Assembly (NCBI GenBank): GCA_018242525.1
Contig: JAFEBS010000083.1
Location: 1 to 54,758, forward strand
Length of the DNA stretch: 54,758 nucleotides
Source: Planctomycetota bacterium
Lineage (GTDB): Bacteria; Planctomycetota; Planctomycetia; Planctomycetales; Planctomycetaceae
Reading direction: 5' to 3'
Part shown: one piece after another, positions 25,049-32,883 of the stretch
Layout: every line of letters starts with the position of its first letter
Numbering within the stretch: the stretch's first letter is position 1
Notes under the pieces: model-generated
Told to the model about the DNA's origin: nothing
The model's input: the letters and a program-made list of their open reading frames with translations, nothing else
The model's database searches: none
Made by a program: the position numbers and the translations under genes

Positions 25049-25552
25049 GATCGGCTCCTGTCGTGTCAGATGTGGTTCCAATCCGGTGCGGACAATCCTC
25101 GCCGTCGCAGGATTCCTCGACGTGGCTGCCGCAGGAGATTGGTCGCGGAAAGGCAGGTCAAGCGAATCGACGTTCGCCAGACCCGTGGATGTGAAGTCGA
25201 ATTGTCTGAGTCGAGACCATGCGGAATTCATACCGATGTCTGACAAAAGTCAACGGGCAAGTTGTTTTTGCAAAACAAAGGCGGGAGAGTGACGCCGGCA
25301 GACGGGACACAGGTGGCTCATGCACAGCAATTTCTTCACCGGCGATTGAATCGAGAGTTTGCGTGTGGGTTCAGTCGGCCACGTGGACCGCGTTCAGACG
25401 GGTGACAGTTCCAACGATGCGAACGGATGATCTTGCGACATCGTGGCGTTATTGCCTGATTGAGATGCTGCGCCTCCAGGTCTCGGTCCTCTTCCGGTGG
25501 AAGGAAAATCAGAGTCGTTGTGCGCGACAATCGGCAGCATTGTGCGGGGTGA
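25049..25552. other. 504-bp spacer without recognised gene
   Basis: Only short spurious frames are present. The ribosome site of the membrane-protein gene is at the left end. The right end runs into a dispersed repeat shared with 32.6 kb. I see no RNA gene. Confidence 0.55.
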
Positions 25553-26497
25553 TTATTGGAAGAGGAGACCTTCGGTCGGCCGTTTCGGCGGGGTCGGGAG
25601 ACCCGCGCCGAGTCTAACCCGCAGTTCAGTCGATGTGACGGGGATGCAACCCGGCCGTTCGCACTGCATCCCGGCTGCCAGATTGGCTCCGGCAATAGCC
25701 GTCGGCCAATCCTGCCCGAGCGACCTCAGCCAGGCAAGCGTGGCGATGAACTGATCCCCGGCACCCAGGGGATCGATGAGGTTCCGACAGGCCGACGACA
25801 ACTCGCCGGAAGACTCGGCGGTCATCCACCGTAACCCGCGCGGCCCGCGCTTTTCGATCAGGCATTCAGCGCGCGATGCGTCTGGCCCAAGTTCATGGGG
25901 ACCTCCTGCGACCGCCAATGGAATCAGCGGCAGTGGAGTCTGCTGTACCGGGTCAACATACACGGGCACTCCAAGATGCCCGAGTTGCCGCATCAGTTGG
26001 GAGGTAACGACTCCCTTCCCATGATCCGCCACCACGATTGCTTGTGGATGGAACCGTGTCAGTGTTTCCAGGAATGGATCGGCCAAATCGTCACTACAAG
26101 CTGTGGACAAATCCCGATCAATCCGTGGTCCCATCAGCCTGCCTCCCACCCACAGCCGCGTCTTGGTGGTTGTGGCACCGGGCAAAGTCTGCCATCCCGC
26201 AAAGTCTCCCACGCGTGTCAGAGAATCGACATCATCCTGCCCGACACAACCGACGAGCATCGTCCGCGCTCCCAGAGCGTCAAGCATCACAGCCACATTC
26301 CCCGCTCCTCCCAACCGCTGTTCCACCCGCTCAATCGAAAACACCGGCCAAGGCCCCTCCTGGCAGATGCGGGTACAGGAACAGTGCAGGTCGATGTCGA
26401 GCATGATGTCGCCGACAACGGCAATTCGGGGTGGATGGGGGTCGACCACTGGACTTGCCGGATCATCGGAGTTTAGGATCAAGCGTGGACCGTCCAT
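25553..26497 (-). CDS. PfkB-family sugar kinase, HldE kinase-domain type
   Basis: 314 residues from the ATG at 26497; an ATG at 26509 is an alternative. An N-terminal RIAVVGDIMLDID and RLGGAGNVAVMLDALGA (about 61-77) are typical of the D-glycero-heptose-7-phosphate kinase domain (RfaE domain I). The ATP/catalytic motif DPLGAGDQF has GAGD at 245-248. It would phosphorylate a heptose-phosphate-like sugar at the anomeric carbon. The matching nucleotidyltransferase is encoded 2.8 kb away. The last ~20 residues (GAGLPTPPKRPTEGL) are encoded by a dispersed repeat and are probably a non-homologous tail. Divergent from the lectin gene, 28 bp apart. Confidence 0.8.
   Translation of the reverse strand: MDGPRLILNSDDPASPVVDPHPPRIAVVGDIMLDIDLHCSCTRICQEGPWPVFSIERVEQRLGGAGNVAVMLDALGARTMLVGCVGQDDVDSLTRVGDFAGWQTLPGATTTKTRLWVGGRLMGPRIDRDLSTACSDDLADPFLETLTRFHPQAIVVADHGKGVVTSQLMRQLGHLGVPVYVDPVQQTPLPLIPLAVAGGPHELGPDASRAECLIEKRGPRGLRWMTAESSGELSSACRNLIDPLGAGDQFIATLAWLRSLGQDWPTAIAGANLAAGMQCERPGCIPVTSTELRVRLGAGLPTPPKRPTEGLLFQ
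25563..25612. repeat. dispersed repeat forming the kinase C-terminus
   Basis: The ~50-bp unit (GGTCGGCCGTTTCGGCGGGG core) matches 32559-32602 and, inverted, 32693-32742. Here it supplies the last codons of the kinase gene. Confidence 0.8.
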
Positions 26498-26525
26498 CTT
26501 TGACTCCATTCGGAAGGAACTCACC

Positions 26526-27209
26526 GTGTCTCGTCCCGGTTGCGCTCTTGTCGTCATCCTGGTCGGCTCCGTCATGTATGCGGCAGATCCGAGTCCATTC
26601 GTGCTGCCCTCAGTGGAGGATAAGTACGCATCCGCCGCGTCAACCGCCGACGCGGTCGTTGCGAAAGCCGAGGCGGAAGCCGCCAAGCTGCGCAAGGCCG
26701 CAGCCGAGATTCGTCTGAAGGCTTACAGGGACCGTCTGGCCGAAGTCACCAAGTCAGGCGATTTCGACAAGGCTCTGGCGGTCAAGACGCGGGTCGAGGA
26801 ATTGGAAAAGGAATCCGAAGGCGTGGCGACGAAACAACCCAAACGCCCCCGCCCAAAGGAAACCGTTCGCTTCCAAGGACACACGTACGCGCTGATCAAG
26901 GAAAACGTGACTTGGCATGTGGCAAAGCAACGCTGTGAGGAGATGGGAGGGCATTTGGTGTGCATAACGAGCGTTAAAGAGGATGCATTCATCAGCAGCC
27001 TTTGCGGCAATTTGCTCACATCGATTGGCGCTTCGGATGAAGCAAGCGAAGGAGATTGGATAAACGTGGATGGATCGATGCCTGTGTTGTCTTCGCCGTT
27101 GCTGGATAACCACGGTGGCCTTGAACATTGGCTGATGTGGGACGGTAGTCGATTCGTCGATTGGCATGCGGGAGGTCGATCATCCTACGTTTGCGAATGG
27201 GACCGCTGA
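26526..27209 (+). CDS. secreted coiled-coil protein with C-type lectin domain
   Basis: 227 residues from the GTG at 26526, with GGAAGGA 7 bases upstream. A short signal peptide ends near MYAAD. An Ala/Lys/Glu-rich coiled coil spans about residues 28-95. A C-type lectin-like domain covers 105-227: FQGHTYALIKENVTWHVAK, then CEEMGGHLVCITS, GDWINVDGS and a final SYVCEWD. Such domains bind sugars or proteins outside the cell. The distal half is less GC-rich than the surroundings. The 3' end overlaps the convergent GT9-fusion gene by 25 bp. No reverse transcriptase is nearby, so it is not shown to be a diversity-generating target. Confidence 0.8.
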   Translation: MSRPGCALVVILVGSVMYAADPSPFVLPSVEDKYASAASTADAVVAKAEAEAAKLRKAAAEIRLKAYRDRLAEVTKSGDFDKALAVKTRVEELEKESEGVATKQPKRPRPKETVRFQGHTYALIKENVTWHVAKQRCEEMGGHLVCITSVKEDAFISSLCGNLLTSIGASDEASEGDWINVDGSMPVLSSPLLDNHGGLEHWLMWDGSRFVDWHAGGRSSYVCEWDR

Positions 27210-29230
27210 AAGTCTGCTATTGCAGCGCGACCGTCCTCTTCGTCGAATGGAACCCAAAAGACGTTGCTCGTGACCTTCTTCGCTGCAAAAAGCACGCAAG
27301 TTCCCCATTGCCCGAGAGCTTCGCATTTAATATGAACTCGACCGACGTAAGGCGACTCGTCAATCATGTGATCTTCGATTGAGTCGCCACAAAACCAGTC
27401 GATCGGTGCGAGCTCGTAGCCCAACGCGGTCATCAAATGCCGGACATCAACAATGTCGTCCCAAGTGAACCAGACAGTGTCTCCAACGCGTGGCATTCCA
27501 ACGCCGATAGAGTATTCGGCGGTGTGAGCGCTTATACCTCCAGGCTTTAAGCAATTCATCTGATTGAGCAGAAATCGCTTTGTCAGCCACGTGCTACCAC
27601 AATGGTCCATCGAACAAATGGACCACGAAAAATCAAACGCCGACTCTTCGATCGAGGCTGTCAGTTCTCCGCCGTTAATTGCATTCATGTCAACAACTCG
27701 GATTTCTACCCCGTTGCTCTGGTTGACGTCGTAAAATCGCCCTGTGGTATTCTTCCACGATTCTGGCAATGCGTCAGTCGCGAGAATCCTGCAGCCAAAT
27801 CCTGCAAAGACCGTCGGCAGCAACTCACTTCCAACTCCAAATCCGATTCCGGCGTTCCCCACTTTTAAAACCCCTGCCGAAGACAGCGTTTCGCAGACCG
27901 AGGCGATCTCCCATCCTTTTCGATGAATTCGATCACCGAGTGAAAGTCGGTCCTTCCAGACTGCGTACCAAGGCGATGCGAAGTCCCTTGCAGTCGTGAA
28001 TCGTGTCGAAAAAAGGCCTGAAGTGTAAATCAGATCTTGTTTGTCACGGATTCGAATCAATTCAACGGGCATTTTCTCAAATTGCGTCCACTGGCCGTAG
28101 AAGCCATCGCCAATTCTGGATGCAGAGCAGATGATGCCGTTCTTTCCAGAAATGTCGATAAGAATCGCTCCGTCACTGAATCGCAGCGACCATCTCTGCT
28201 CGCAGCCCGCTGCACCTTCACCAATTCTTCCATCTGGCAACAGCTCCATTTCACGCTCGTCATATGCCTTACGCCGATAGATGTAACGCCCCGAGACTTC
28301 ATTCATAGTTGGCAGGTGTTCTTCGCGGATTTCCATGGCGGGATCCCTCATGGTTAGAGTCGAAATCACAGCATCGGTGATTGCGGCCAGCGTTGGGTCG
28401 GTGCCGTCATAGGTTGAAAACGCCCACTTGTGGCGGCGTATATCCCACGCGTGAATGTGGTTAGTAGAGATCAGATAAGTTGCATTTGGATTTGGCAGAC
28501 AAACTCGCACTGGATGCAATGACCGAAAGATTCCCAATGTCTTGATGTTTGTAAGCGCCGCGACATGGAACGGGCCGCTATCGACTCCGATCATGAGGTC
28601 GGAGCGTTCGTACAGCGCGCACAGTCGGTCCACGCCGATGTGTCCCCAAGTCGGCTTGATTCCCTTGCAGCGCGCGTCGCCGACCATGGGGGCTCGACGG
28701 TCGTAGTCGAGGACTACGACCGAGCCACTCGTTTGGTCCAGCAGTTGCAAAATGACGTCGAATGCCAGTTCCGTGGAGAGCGACTTGCGCTCGTGCCAGT
28801 TTGTCCCCCGTGAATGGAAACAGATGATGGGTCGCGGAAGACCTTCCAGAAACGCTTCGGCCTCGGCATGCGCTTCCCGTGGAATGAAATCGTGTGCTGA
28901 AAGGCGGACGTTGCACAGTTCTTCCCAGGCCTGCTCGGGGGACACATCCAGTGGGGGCATTGTTTCGTGACGCAGACCGAAGGCGACTTTGTTCGTCTCG
29001 CAGTCCGGTTGAGTCAGGTCGTCAAATCCCGGCGGGTAGAGATACGGATGGTCGGGCAGGTCGCCTCCCTGGACAATGTTGACTCCGGCGACCTTCCAGA
29101 GGAACAGTTTGTTTTCTTCCGCCTGCACCGTGATGTCGTAGCCGCGACGTTTGTAGAGTTGCAGTGCGTGGGCGAAATGCACGCAGTCACCCAGGCCGTG
29201 GCGGTCGAATTTGATGCGGAGTTCTGGCAT
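27185..29230 (-). CDS. GT9-like glycosyltransferase fused to methyltransferase-like domain
   Basis: 681 residues from the ATG at 29230. Residues 1-295 resemble heptosyltransferase-type GT9 enzymes (RHGLGDCVHFAHAL, ICFHSRGTNWHERKS, then MIGVDSGPFHVAAL at 213-226). A beta-rich linker domain follows (about 310-410). The last ~270 residues resemble a class I methyltransferase: LKVGNAGIGFGVGSELL at 455-471, acidic D486, then SICSMDHCG and LKPGGI. The 5' half has normal GC. The part beyond about codon 300 drops to roughly 50% in the lines I counted, so the fusion looks recent or mosaic. It probably adds and methylates a sugar, but both activities are inferred. Confidence 0.7.
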   Translation of the reverse strand: MPELRIKFDRHGLGDCVHFAHALQLYKRRGYDITVQAEENKLFLWKVAGVNIVQGGDLPDHPYLYPPGFDDLTQPDCETNKVAFGLRHETMPPLDVSPEQAWEELCNVRLSAHDFIPREAHAEAEAFLEGLPRPIICFHSRGTNWHERKSLSTELAFDVILQLLDQTSGSVVVLDYDRRAPMVGDARCKGIKPTWGHIGVDRLCALYERSDLMIGVDSGPFHVAALTNIKTLGIFRSLHPVRVCLPNPNATYLISTNHIHAWDIRRHKWAFSTYDGTDPTLAAITDAVISTLTMRDPAMEIREEHLPTMNEVSGRYIYRRKAYDEREMELLPDGRIGEGAAGCEQRWSLRFSDGAILIDISGKNGIICSASRIGDGFYGQWTQFEKMPVELIRIRDKQDLIYTSGLFSTRFTTARDFASPWYAVWKDRLSLGDRIHRKGWEIASVCETLSSAGVLKVGNAGIGFGVGSELLPTVFAGFGCRILATDALPESWKNTTGRFYDVNQSNGVEIRVVDMNAINGGELTASIEESAFDFSWSICSMDHCGSTWLTKRFLLNQMNCLKPGGISAHTAEYSIGVGMPRVGDTVWFTWDDIVDVRHLMTALGYELAPIDWFCGDSIEDHMIDESPYVGRVHIKCEALGQWGTCVLFAAKKVTSNVFWVPFDEEDGRAAIADFQRSHSQT

Positions 29231-29298
29231 GGTGGTGGATCGACGTTGCGGTGAAGGAATGGGAAACCGTGTGAACACGGCCCTGCTGAAGCTGCGGA

Positions 29299-29709
29299 TT
29301 ACTGTTTGTCGCGGTTGCGGATTCTGCTGATGATGTCTGTGCTACTGACCCGTGGACCGTCGGCGATGACGACTCGGCCGCCGTATCCCAGCACGACCTG
29401 CGATTCCGGCATGCTGTCGGAGTTGTAGCCGGGACCCTTGACGATGACGTCGGGTCGCAGGCGACGAATCAGTTCGCACGGTGTCGGTTCATCGAACGGA
29501 ACAACCTCATCGACAAAACGGCAGGACATCAACACCGCCGCTCGTTCGTGCCAGGTACAAATCGGACGTTGGGGACCCTTCAACAACCGCACGGAAGCGT
29601 CCGAGTTCAGCCCGACAACCAGGCGATCTCCCAGGTTTCGGCACCGCTCCAGAAACAGGGCGTGGCCGGCGTGGAACACGTCGAAGCATCCATTGGTGAA
29701 AATCAGCAT
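29299..29709 (-). CDS. HldE-type sugar-1-phosphate nucleotidyltransferase
   Basis: 136 residues from the ATG at 29709, with AGGTGA 5 bases upstream; a GTG at 29718 is possible. NGCFDVFHAGH at the N-terminus carries the HxGH motif (H13-H16) of cytidylyltransferase-fold enzymes. GLNSDASVRLLKGPQRP and DVIVKGPGY follow, as in RfaE domain II, which makes ADP-heptose from heptose-1-phosphate. It is a stand-alone domain. The kinase half is a separate gene at 25553-26497. It lies 30 bp after the GT9 gene and 68 bp before the fusion gene, in one operon-like set. Confidence 0.85.
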   Translation of the reverse strand: MLIFTNGCFDVFHAGHALFLERCRNLGDRLVVGLNSDASVRLLKGPQRPICTWHERAAVLMSCRFVDEVVPFDEPTPCELIRRLRPDVIVKGPGYNSDSMPESQVVLGYGGRVVIADGPRVSSTDIISRIRNRDKQ

Positions 29710-29739
29710 GCTGGTCACCTGTCGACCTGAAGAATCTGT

Positions 29740-30690
29740 TCAGCACGCCTGAGGGATCGTGGCGTAGCGTTGAATGATCCGGACGACGTCGTCCGGTTGA
29801 ATCATGGCCATGCACCGGGCCACCGGGATCATGGGGCCAATGACCGGGTATTCACACAGTTGCCGGTCCTTGGGATCTCCGTCGCCGATCGGGACGACGC
29901 GGGATTTCCAGCAGGCGTTCTGGCGGCAGCAATCGAGAGCCCCGATCGTGTGCAGCGTGTGCATCTTGGGATAGCTGAGCCAGGTGACCGGCTCGCGCCC
30001 GCCCGCCAGGTACACGTAAGGTTTCTCGAAGGCGGCACAGACATGCATCAGGTAGGTGACCGGGCCCAGGCCAATCGACGCATGAAACACCAGTCGATGC
30101 AGCATGCGATGAGTGGTTTCACCGAGGACCGAGATGCACCGCTGCAAGCGGTGGTGATTGTGACCGGCTTCCCCGATCTGTACCCACTGCAACAGGCCCA
30201 GCGTGCGATCGACAACTTCCTGGTAGGATTCCACCGGCCACTGCTTGATCGTGTAATCGCACTTCGAGCCGGCAACGAGAACTCCATAGGGCATCTTGCG
30301 GCCGTGCGTAAAATGCTCCTGGACCATCGTCATCCAACCCTGCTCCTGCTCGGTCAGGTAGATGTGAGGCCGATTGACGGTCGCGTGCAACGGGCGGCCC
30401 AGTTTTTCGCCCAGGAACTCCGAGTAGCAGGATGCAAAATTGATCAGGGTCTGGTTGGACCGGTTGATCTGCGGGTATTCCATGTCGATGCGGGTTGCGT
30501 CCGGGTCGTCGTCAGCGATGGGGGTGATATGCGGATTGTTGAGCCAGATGTCAGGGCAGCAGGTGCGAACGTCTGTCAGGTACTGTCCAGGATAGGTGGC
30601 GTGCAGCGACTCGACCGCGATGGTCATGGTGAGAAGGTCACCGGGACAAAGGGGACTCGCCAGGATCAATTTGCGGGACGGCTTTTTCAT
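29740..30690 (-). CDS. GT9-like (heptosyltransferase-type) glycosyltransferase
   Basis: 316 residues from the ATG at 30690, whose codon overlaps the stop of the upstream small gene (ATGA). The N-terminal LASPLCPGDLLTMTIAVESLH matches the start of ADP-heptose transferases. The donor-site region has ASIGLGPVTYLMHVCAAFEKP and later SYPKMHTLH. It is soluble and probably cytoplasmic-face. It would use the activated heptose-like sugar made by the nearby HldE-type enzymes to extend a surface glycan. It ends in a run of Cys-containing segments (CCRQNACW), which is unusual for the family. Confidence 0.75.
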   Translation of the reverse strand: MKKPSRKLILASPLCPGDLLTMTIAVESLHATYPGQYLTDVRTCCPDIWLNNPHITPIADDDPDATRIDMEYPQINRSNQTLINFASCYSEFLGEKLGRPLHATVNRPHIYLTEQEQGWMTMVQEHFTHGRKMPYGVLVAGSKCDYTIKQWPVESYQEVVDRTLGLLQWVQIGEAGHNHHRLQRCISVLGETTHRMLHRLVFHASIGLGPVTYLMHVCAAFEKPYVYLAGGREPVTWLSYPKMHTLHTIGALDCCRQNACWKSRVVPIGDGDPKDRQLCEYPVIGPMIPVARCMAMIQPDDVVRIIQRYATIPQAC

Positions 30691-31022
30691 GGTGTCCCCT
30701 TCAGTGGCTGCAGGTTTTCGGCGAGCAGCGAGACCGCGCGATCCAGATCCGACGTGGGGAAGCTGGTGGCCGTTCGATCCAGATGAATGGTTTCGGCCGA
30801 GACCTGCCAGACGGCGAACAACCACTGACCGGACTGAATGGCGGCGGCCAACTGTTGCAGCAATTCGACGGGAATCTGTCCGGCGAGCTGCACCAGATCG
30901 GTCAGCGGCGGTTGCGACGTGGCACGATTAACGGACAGGGGCCGGGAGACAGGCGGAGCCCCCTGCCCTGCAGAAGTGCGACTGCGCTGACCACGGCGGC
31001 TGACGGGTGTTTTGGCGGGCAT
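30687..31022 (-). CDS. small hypothetical protein heading the GT9 operon
   Basis: 111 residues from the ATG at 31022, with AAAGGTG 6 bases upstream; a GTG at 31046 is possible. The first 45 residues are basic and rich in Pro/Ser/Arg, likely disordered. The rest is amphipathic helix (LTDLVQLAGQIPVELLQQL). The stop overlaps the GT9 start by 4 bp, so translation is probably coupled. No family is recognised. Confidence 0.6.
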   Translation of the reverse strand: MPAKTPVSRRGQRSRTSAGQGAPPVSRPLSVNRATSQPPLTDLVQLAGQIPVELLQQLAAAIQSGQWLFAVWQVSAETIHLDRTATSFPTSDLDRAVSLLAENLQPLKGTP

Positions 31023-31052
31023 TTGAGGCACCTTTTTCCGGGCCACACAACG

Positions 31053-31125
31053 AAAAAACCACGCTCGCGATCCCCTGCGGGTGCGAATGAATTCGCCGCC
31101 GCCGGAACCAGGAGCGTGGTTTTTC
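31053..31125. terminator. hairpin with 14-bp stem flanked by A/T runs
   Basis: GAAAAACCACGCTC (31053-31066) pairs perfectly with 31112-31125. An inner hairpin GCGAATGAATTCGC lies at 31083-31096. The A-run and T-run ends give it a bidirectional terminator-like look. It sits just upstream of the minus-strand GT9 operon, so it could also be a leader structure. Confidence 0.5.
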
Positions 31126-31283
31126 CACTACTCAAAAGCTCAGTGATGTTGAGCGGGATTCTGCCCGGAATCGCATGCGATGGTCAAGATCGATCGTGGA
31201 AAACTTTGCCCTTTTCAGAAAGAACGCGATCCTGGTTGCAGGCGCGGATTCCGTTGTTACGGCGAATCGTATAAACAACAGAC

Positions 31284-31368
31284 GCACTACGAAGGGCACG
31301 AAGTCCACGAAGGTATGCAAAGAGAGCGTCCTTTCTTCCCTTCGTGGATCTTCGTGCCCTTTGTGGTG
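31284..31368. repeat. palindromic repeat, AAGGGCACGAAG family
   Basis: Imperfect ~29-bp arms at 31284-31312 and 31339-31368 (CACTACGAAGGGCACGAAG... and complement). It lies in the 786-bp spacer between the GT9 operon and the secreted protein at 31809. That spacer otherwise holds only repeats and no convincing gene. Confidence 0.75.
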
Positions 31369-31383
31369 ATATACCTCCGTTTC

Positions 31384-31676
31384 CTCGTTCCCAAGCTCCA
31401 GCTTGGGAACGCCGGTCTTCGAAGCTCCGCTTCGCGGTCGGCATTCGACTCCAGAGTGACGAAATGATGTGGCAGTCACAGGAATGTCCGCGCAACAATC
31501 CGGTTGCACGCAGCGATGTCGACGATCCCGTGCATTGGATAGACTTCGGTGCCTGCAACTTTGCTCGGCAACCTGGACTTGGCGATGTGATGATTGACTG
31601 GTTGCAGAGGTGTGCTTGGGAACGTGAAGCGGAGCTTCAAAGACGGGCGTTCCCAAGCGGGAGCTTGGGAACGAGG
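31384..31676. repeat. inverted pair of GTTCCCAAGCTCC-type repeats
   Basis: Units at 31384-31436 and about 31615-31676 are inverted relative to each other. Both contain GCTTGGGAACG next to a GAAGCTCCGCTTC-like block. About 180 bp of unrecognised sequence lies between. Other copies lie at 36232-36260 and 54715-54758. Confidence 0.75.
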
Positions 31677-31690
31677 AACGAGGAAAATGT

Positions 31691-31753
31691 GAGGGATAAT
31701 CGAGTCGTACACGCATCGACGAATCCCTCGCGCGCTCGCGCGTCGGGCTAGTG
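31691..31753. repeat. half-palindrome, CGCGCGTCGGGC family
   Basis: This contains ATCCCTCGCGCGCTCGCGCG followed by TCGGGCTAGTG. It matches one arm and the loop of the full palindrome at 35166-35246. Partial copies are at about 36190-36216 and 45549-45590. Confidence 0.65.
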
Positions 31754-31808
31754 TTACGGGCTGTTGCAGTGTTACTTTAAGTTCGTTTCCAACGTTTTGA
31801 GGTTTCCC

Positions 31809-32495
31809 ATGAAACGTGCATCGATCCCACTGGCACTGATGCTGGTTCTGTTCACAGGGTGGCAGGCACAGGCGCTGATCAGCATGTCGGACGAAGGAAC
31901 GTGGCCCGCGACCTGGCCGAAGGAACTGGATTCGTTGCGGAAGCGATCCAGAACGCTCGATGTCGCTACGGGAACTCAGGAACACATCTACACAATTCCG
32001 TTCGCGTCACGCGACGAGTTTGAAAAGCTGTGGCCGATCTTGATGACCCTGCGGACTCCCGGTTCGCCGCTCAAACTGTCGAAGACCGGATCGGAGAACG
32101 AATGGGGCCGATTCCTGTCGAATGCCGTGCCGTGCGTTCGAATCAAAGGGCCAACGGGGGCTTATGTCGGTGCAAGACTGACGCCGGACAATCGGATCGA
32201 TCTGAAACAATTGGACGAAGGGACCATGCTGTACGTGGGAGCACCCTGGCCCAAGAGTCTGATCGGACCCAGGGGAGAATTGCCGGAATACGTGACCTCT
32301 GTGAGCGCTGATGGCGGAAAGCTGACCTGGAAGTCGTTAGAGGATGTCCCGGAAGGGAAGCGGGGCTTCCACAATCGTGCCCGCGTGGATCTGGAGTTGG
32401 TGATTGACGGCAAAGTGATCGACCTGAATCGAATCCCATTGCCGCAGGATGCCCCACTGGTAGATGTGCGGTTTCCAACCGCGGCCAAGCCGTAG
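31809..32495 (+). CDS. secreted hypothetical protein
   Basis: 228 residues from the ATG at 31809, directly before a signal peptide (MKRASIPLALMLVLFTGWQAQA, cleavage near residue 22). The mature protein is mixed alpha/beta with WPATWPKELDSLRKRS, PFASRDEFEKLWP and VRIKGPTGAYVG blocks. It has no transmembrane segment. No family is recognised. It follows a long repeat-filled spacer and stands alone. The first three residues of an earlier in-frame start at 31764 are not preceded by a ribosome site. Confidence 0.7.
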   Translation: MKRASIPLALMLVLFTGWQAQALISMSDEGTWPATWPKELDSLRKRSRTLDVATGTQEHIYTIPFASRDEFEKLWPILMTLRTPGSPLKLSKTGSENEWGRFLSNAVPCVRIKGPTGAYVGARLTPDNRIDLKQLDEGTMLYVGAPWPKSLIGPRGELPEYVTSVSADGGKLTWKSLEDVPEGKRGFHNRARVDLELVIDGKVIDLNRIPLPQDAPLVDVRFPTAAKP

Positions 32496-32883
32496 TCAGA
32501 TCACTGCGGTCAGCCAGAGCGGCATCACGAGGCAGCTTGCGATGCCATCCATCAGACTGGAGACCTGCGGTCGGCCGTTTCGGCGGGGTCAGGAGACCTG
32601 CGCCGAGCAGAGAATGAGAATACACCCGCGGCTAGCGCCTTGCGGCTCACAAAGTGAGTGCCATCGCGACTTGAATATAGTCGTCCAATGTTCGGCGCGG
32701 GTCTCCTGACCCCGCCGAAACGGCCGACCGCTGGTCTCCTCCCCCACTCTGACGACAGGGCGGGCCTCCGGAATGGGCGATTCCGATTTCAATCGGGGGT
32801 TGGACGATCTCTGGCAGGTGGCATAGAATCGGTTGGGGTTCATTCTGGCCCTGGTTTCACCAAAGCTTGCCGAGGTACCACGC
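32496..32883. repeat. 388-bp spacer with inverted pair of dispersed repeats
   Basis: Units at 32559-32602 and 32693-32742 are inverted copies of the GGTCGGCCGTTTCGGCGGGG repeat also found at 25563-25612. Between them is a CCCGCGGCTAGCGCCTTGCG repeat (about 32622-32663), shared with 41787-41826 and 43643-43676. No gene is supported here. Confidence 0.75.

Noticed and set aside
26526..27209. Possible diversity-generating retroelement target (C-type lectin end)
   Set aside because: No reverse transcriptase, no template repeat and no avd gene are present in the window, and no near-repeat of the lectin 3' end was seen.
28030..28070. tRNA-like GATTCGAATC T-loop sequence
   Set aside because: It lies inside the GT9-fusion coding sequence and no acceptor or anticodon stem can be formed around it.
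31047..31808. CRISPR-like array from recurring short repeats
   Set aside because: The repeats are inverted palindromes of several different families with irregular spacing. There are no direct repeats with uniform spacers and no cas genes.
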